Assembly: GCA_964036195.1 (NCBI GenBank)
Contig: OZ038455.1
Location: forward strand, 6,899,855-6,963,854
Reading direction: 5' to 3'
Origin: Sphaerolaimus hirsutus
Lineage: Eukaryota > Nematoda > Chromadorea > Monhysterida > Sphaerolaimidae
DNA: 64,000 bases
Shown here piece after piece: positions 61,101 to 64,000 of this stretch (its first letter is position 1; each line of letters starts with the position of its first letter). The notes beneath the pieces were generated by a model. The model had not been told where the DNA came from and did no database searches. It saw only the letters and a list, made by a program, of their open reading frames with translations. Both the position numbers and the translations under genes were made by a program.

Positions 61101-63754
61101 ATCGGGTGAGATTTTGAAAATTTCACATCACCCGATAACCCGGGGATGACTGTATATGTGTTTATACGCATATATAACTGTATATACACAAAAACCCTTC
61201 CCTAACGTCACATGGTCATCAGTTTTAACGTGTGTTCTGCATTGTACAGATCACAAACTGCGGTATTTGTCATGTACGTTCACGTTACACTCAATCTTAG
61301 GGGGGTATTTCGAGGGGGGTGTTTATTATTTCCTCAGCCGAAATTTAGGGGGGGTATTTCGAGGGGGGGTTAATTCAAGGGGGGGGGGGTTAATTCGAGG
61401 TAATACGGTAATTGAGAACCTGCAGGTTTACCAGTTTGGCTGAAACAGAAAACAGAAAATTTAGCTGGAAAATGAAAAAAAGCTGCAAAAACAGACAATT
61501 GAGCCGCAAAATGGAAAAAAGGCGGAAAAACTGAAAATTTAGCCAGAAATCGGAAAATAAGCCAGAAAAACGGAAACGGAAACAGAAAAAAATTTGCAGC
61601 CAGAAAATGGTAACGGAAATCGATTTGCCTGCGGAAAGCGGAAATGGAAAATGGAAAGTTGACAACCTAGTCCGACATTTGAAAAAAGCCAGTTCCATTG
61701 CTGGTTCAGACACCCCAGTCCCAGTCCTGGTCCCAGTCCCGGCATGAAAAATATCTCGTCCCGGTCCCGGTCCCGGTCCAATAAACTGGTCCCGTTCGAA
61801 CGAGGGGGGTGGTTATTGATTCATAGTGGGCATTTTGAGTGGGTATTACTGGGGGGTATTTCTAGGGGGGGGGGGGGTCGGTATTTTGAGAAAAGCATTA
61901 AAAATCTCTAAACATTCCAGGCGAAGCTAGGCTGGCTAGACGTGAGCGGCTCGGGCGACGGTCAATACAAGGAGAGCGAAAAGAGCGAGCAGAAAGACTA
62001 CAAGCTCAAGTTCAACGTGGACGCGTTGCCCGGCGTCGACGACCTGCCCACGTCCGTCGAGGAGGCGGTCGAGTTTATGAGAAAACTGCCCAGCCTCATG
62101 CTGGCGGCCAACCAGGGCAAGGGCACCGTGCTGTCGTACACGCTCGTGCCACTCGCGGCCCTGAAACCGGAGATCGACGCACTGGTCGGTGTTTGAGGTT
62201 TTCGGGTAGTGATGTAAAAGCGCCATGGCGCTTGGCGCTTTTCTGCTGTGGTGTTATTGGCACTTGGCGCCATGCCCATGAAAAGCGCCATGGCGCTTTT
62301 GGCGCTTGGCGCTACTTTTGACCGCAGCCAGGAACAAAATGTCTGGCGCTGACGCTTGGCGCTAGCGCCGAAACAAAAAGCGCCATGGTGCTTCTGGCGC
62401 TTGGCGTCATTTTGCTCTGGCGCCAGTGGCGCTTGGCGATAGGGGTCGGCAAAGCGCCATGGCGCTTTTGGCGCTGGGCGCCAATGTTCTGGCGCTTTTC
62501 ACACCACTATTTTAGGGTAAAGGACAATGATAAAAATGCGATGCTTATTAGTGTGGGTCTGTCTGAGGTGCAGTAAGTCGGAACATCTTCTTAAATTTCG
62601 GAGTAAAATGATTGAGTAAATAGTGAAAAGCCAATTTTAAGACGTTCCTTGGAGACGAGCTCTCGGAGTCTCTCACACTCGAAATCAGTGTCTCAGGCTT
62701 CACTGGATCGGATCATCCATCGCATAGAAGACACATTTATCGAGGAGGTGGAGAAAATGTTCGACGAGCTGCAGGAGTCCCTGCGAATGGTCAACGACAT
62801 GCACGCGGACCTGGAGGCGAGTGATTTCTGCGTGTCCGACCAGGACCAGGTGGCAGTGCCAAGCCCTGTAAAGTGTAAAGTAAAGTGTCAAATGTAAAGT
62901 CAAATGCAAAGTAAAGTGTCAAATGTAAAGACAAATGCATAGTAAACTGTCAATTGTCATGCAAAGTTCAGTAATGAAATCTTCTCTTTTTTGTTTTGAT
63001 TGACACTTAACTTTGCATTTGACTTTACATTTGACACTTTACTTTACACTTTACAGGGCTTGGCAATGCCCCCAGATACGCGTGCGCAACCGAGTGCGAG
63101 CCATTCGCCAGGCGCAGATTTTGAAGAAAGCCGAAATCAGGTGCGAATTTCTCAGGTTGCCAAGTGACGTGAAAAGTAAAGCGAAAACTAGAGTATAAAA
63201 AGACATTATGTAAAATATAATAGGTAACAGGGGAATTAAGGAAAGTTCGGCGTTGTAATTTATGTCAAAGTAAGCCCATATACACAATTCCACATGTTTA
63301 TTGTGTTAAAAGATAATTAGTTTATTTCAATTGGTTTAGCGTAGTGATGGAATGGCGCCATGGCGCTGGCGCCATTTGAGGGCGCCAAAGGGCGCCGCGC
63401 CATGGCGCCATTGGCGCTTGGCGCCCTTTTTCTGTGGCGCCCTTGGCGCCTGGCGCCCACATTCTGAAAGGCGCCATGGCGCCCTTGGCGCTTGGCGCCC
63501 TTTTTCCGTGGCGCTCTTGGCGCCTGGCGCCCTGCTTTAGAAGGGCGCCAAAAAGGCGCCAGCATGGTTTCACAGTGAGTGCTGTGTAAACGAAAAAAAA
63601 AGAAAAACGCATCCGTGGATGATCTAAATTCGCCAGAAAAATGGACGGAGTGGTGTCAGTGGGTGGAAATCTTTCGTCCAACGGTTCATCAGATCTGTCT
63701 GACGGATCAGAAGACAAGAATGATGGACCGTCTAAATTGCAAAATCATAAATAA
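55017..63754 (+). CDS. SNTX-domain (stonustoxin/neoverrucotoxin-like) protein gene, eight exons
   Basis: About 368 residues in eight exons: 55017-55121, 56438-56545, 57794-57907, 59473-59652, 61921-62184, 62697-62849, 63076-63140 and 63637-63754. All phases fit; exons 1-6 are phase 0. Landmarks of the SNTX N-terminal domain, a perforin-like fold, appear in order: ALGRVARLGELY (exon 1), SGLVSVSGHGEYL (exon 3), ATHIVIGQQWG (exon 4), LPSLM and SYTLVPLAAL (exon 5). Exon 6 is a charged helix. The longer fish toxins continue with thioredoxin-like and PRY-SPRY regions; these are absent. Most homologues are non-venom cellular proteins, so toxicity should not be assumed. No signal peptide. Introns 1 and 6 are introners; intron 4 holds transposons nested four deep. 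Intron 1 uses a GC donor. Confidence 0.7.
55262..55675. repeat. Foldback segment inside the introner
   Basis: CTTAGAGATATCCATCCCTA and GTTGAAAGCAGTAACTGATA at the left are answered by ATCGGTTAGTGCTTTCAAC and TAGGGATTGATATATCTAAG at the right. Non-coding. Confidence 0.6.
55686..56363. mobile_element. hAT-like element with shared core and AAAAACGG-type ends
   Basis: Starts TAGGGATGGCCAGGG and ends TTTTTCGGCCATGTCTA. CTCTTGAC is duplicated at 55678-55685 and 56364-56371. Core as in 9262-9903 (GCGCGCAAGCGTGCAATTTC, CCATGGCTCTTCAGCCATT). Confidence 0.9.
56438..56545 (+). CDS. SNTX-like exon 2
   Basis: Thirty-six codons, acceptor CCCACAG at the introner's edge, donor AAGGTTGGT. Phase 0 at both ends. 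Encodes alternating beta-type sequence (TYVYSDRISEKFNTLK). Confidence 0.7.
56546..57793 (+). mobile_element. SNTX-like intron 2 with a 420-bp palindrome
   Basis: 57064-57485 is a near-palindrome: CCGAGATTAGAGCTCAGCG against CGCTGAGCTGTAATCTCCG, and TCTACAATTTTCTAAGG against its inverse. Outside it, 56910-57060 and 57490-57780 are the two arms of the TGTCGGC / GGAACTTTATTCTGG family, so the palindrome is nested in that element. Confidence 0.65.
57794..57907 (+). CDS. SNTX-like exon 3
   Basis: Thirty-eight codons, acceptor TTCTTTCAG, donor AAGGTGTGT. Carries SGLVSVSGHGEYL, the best family landmark. Confidence 0.8.
57908..59472 (+). mobile_element. SNTX-like intron 3 with several elements
   Basis: Contains C-run pieces (57945-58010, 58830-58965), an AGAGTTGTTAAAAGG left end (58159), a left-truncated GCGCCA hAT-like element (about 58405-58783, ending TTTTACATCACTA) and a TA-target element at 59015-59441. 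Confidence 0.6.
59015..59441. mobile_element. TA-target element, TTCTATTGGAGGTGCC word
   Basis: Starts CCGTATTTCTTCTAATAGAA and ends CATTAGAAGAAATACCG with TA flanks. The word CCGTTCTATTGGAGGTGCC is repeated four times. It ends 31 bp before exon 4 of the SNTX-like gene. Confidence 0.75.
59473..59652 (+). CDS. SNTX-like exon 4
   Basis: Sixty codons, acceptor CTTTTCAG, donor AAGGTTCAT. Phase 0. Carries LPSATHIVIGQQWGA. Confidence 0.8.
60501..61409. mobile_element. C-run TA-target element, third layer
   Basis: Left ACCGTATTACCTTGAAATAC and right TTAATTCGAGGTAATACGGT oppose each other, with GGGGGGTTATTCGAGG runs. Contains the element at 60674-61152. Confidence 0.65.
60674..61152. mobile_element. 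Tigger/pogo-like MITE, innermost layer
   Basis: Starts CAGTCGTCCCCGGGTTAACG and ends CGATAACCCGGGGATGACTG, TA on each side. The ends resemble known Tigger (pogo) termini. The interior iterates GGTTCCCCGGGTTA and ATCGGGTGAGATT. No transposase ORF. Confidence 0.8.
61921..62184 (+). CDS. SNTX-like exon 5
   Basis: Eighty-eight codons, acceptor ACATTCCAG, donor CTGGTCGGT (weak). If not spliced there, the frame stops at 62195-62197. Phase 0 continuity with exon 6 favours splicing. GC-rich; carries EEAVEFMRKLPSLM and SYTLVPLAAL. Confidence 0.75.
62207..62509. mobile_element. hAT-like element, GCGCCA word, in SNTX-like intron 5
   Basis: Starts TAGTGATGTAAAAGCGCC and ends GGCGCTTTTCACACCACTA. TTTTCGGG (62199-62206) and TTTTAGGG (62510-62517) flank it. 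It begins 22 bp after the exon 5 donor. Confidence 0.8.
62697..62849 (+). CDS. SNTX-like exon 6
   Basis: Fifty-one codons, acceptor GTGTCTCAG. It ends GACCAG directly before the introner GTGGCA. Acidic amphipathic helix (IEEVEKMFDELQESLRMV). Confidence 0.75.
62850..63075 (+). mobile_element. Introner forming SNTX-like intron 6 (226 bp)
   Basis: Starts GTGGCAGTGCCAAGCCCTG and ends CAGGGCTTGGCAATGCCCCC plus AG. Arms iterate GTAAAGTGTCAAATGTAAAG; the right arm is their inverse. Canonical GT and AG sit at the extreme ends and the flanking exons fit in phase 0. Confidence 0.9.
63076..63140 (+). CDS. SNTX-like exon 7
   Basis: Sixty-five bases, phase 0 in and phase 2 out, donor CAGGTGCGA. Strongly basic helix (RVRNRVRAIRQAQILKKAE). 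Confidence 0.6.
63342..63580. mobile_element. hAT-like element, GGCGCCA word, in SNTX-like intron 7
   Basis: Starts TAGTGATGGAATGGCGCC; arrays of GGCGCCCTTGGCGCC. The right end, near CATGGTTTCACAGTGA, is diverged and no matching octamer was found. Confidence 0.6.
63637..63754 (+). CDS. SNTX-like exon 8, C-terminal, tentative
   Basis: Acceptor TTCGCCAG; one base completes the phase-2 codon of exon 7, then a Ser/Asp/Gly-rich tail (NLSSNGSSDLSDGSEDK) to TAA at 63752. AATAAA overlaps the stop. The antisense frame is also open and low-complexity, so confidence is moderate. Confidence 0.45.
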
Positions 63755-63755
63755 A
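63750..63755 (+). terminator. Poly(A) signal AATAAA overlapping the stop codon
   Basis: AATAAA shares bases with the TAA of the tentative last SNTX-like exon. A 3' UTR this short would be unusual but not unknown in nematodes. Confidence 0.35.
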
Positions 63756-64000
63756 CGGATTTAAATCGTTGCAATTAGGAAACATTGTTTGGAAAGGTCT
63801 ATTTGTAATGAATGGATTGTTGTCAAATGACAATTTCCATTGCGTTTGAATTCATCATGTGGATTTTATTCAAAAAAATTTTTGTTGCTAGCCTTGTTTT
63901 TGTTCATTAGATCCTGGAGAACGCGAATTAAGAAGTGAATGCGCGTACAATGGGTCTGTAGAAACATTTTTAGCACACGCATGGTGTTGTAGGCACCTTT
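63755..64000. other. No gene seen at the right edge
   Basis: Unique AT-rich sequence; too short to judge. Confidence 0.4.

Larger units (their letters stand above)
60243..61669. mobile_element. hAT-like element, GGAAAAC word, second layer
   Basis: Starts TAGGGTGTCAACGGAAAT and ends GAAAGTTGACAACCTA. Flanks GTCCCGAC (60235-60242) and GTCCGACA (61670-61677) differ by one base loss. Contains 60501-61409. Confidence 0.75.
59933..61803. mobile_element. hAT-like element, GGGACC word, outermost of a four-deep nest
   Basis: Starts TAGAGTTCAAACGGGACTG and ends CTGGTCCCGTTCGAACGA, with CCCGGTCCCAGTCCC arrays. It lies between G-runs that obscure the target duplication. Part of the shared core (CACATTGGCTGGATAT) is present. 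Contains 60243-61669. Confidence 0.75.

Overview
This is animal nuclear DNA: three intron-containing genes embedded in a dense, deeply nested field of transposons. The best clue to the host is a complete cuticle collagen of nematode type at 47169-50405 (N-terminal membrane segment, basic processing site, Gly-X-Y blocks interrupted by Cys, Cys-rich tail). I infer a nematode. The heavy repeat load and long introns would suit a repeat-rich lineage such as the enopleans, but that is a guess. I saw no tRNA, rRNA or CRISPR.

Host genes. (1) A minus-strand gene enters from the right at about 10129 and leaves the window at base 1. Nine exons chain with compatible phase; I do not recognise the family. 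(2) The plus-strand cuticle collagen has four exons, about 289 aa. (3) A plus-strand gene at 55017-63754, eight phase-compatible exons, about 368 aa, resembles the N-terminal domain of the stonustoxin/neoverrucotoxin (SNTX) family.

Mobile DNA by region. 2984-7780 holds hAT-like and TA-target elements nested up to four deep, with a dead BEL/Pao reverse transcriptase at the bottom. 8497-9903 holds two more hAT-like elements. 13085-24244 is a minus-strand LTR retrotransposon with apparently identical 789-bp LTRs and only a gag ORF. 24367-32276 is foldback and C-run elements. 32926-37067 is a plus-strand LTR element with 302-bp LTRs and one gag-protease ORF. 38171-41719 has palindromes. 41720-45897 has a hAT-like element carrying a reverse transcriptase ORF, then a tandem array of its deletion derivatives. 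52536-53721 and 58400-63580 hold families built of a GCGCCA word.

Two patterns stand out. First, short inverted-repeat elements form complete introns: their ends supply the splice sites in all three host genes (8227-8421, 50015-50205, 62850-63075; an interrupted one at 55122-56437). These are introners. Second, many elements share a nearly constant terminal cap (TAGGG.. or TAGTGATG..) and make an 8-bp target duplication, but behind the cap each family iterates its own short word (GGGATC, GGGACC, GATATTC, GGAAAAC, GAACCGA, GCGCCA, AAAAGCG). Some families share the same internal core while carrying different words, as if terminal modules had been exchanged.

All coordinates, splice sites and target duplications were read by eye. 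No alignment or database search was possible.
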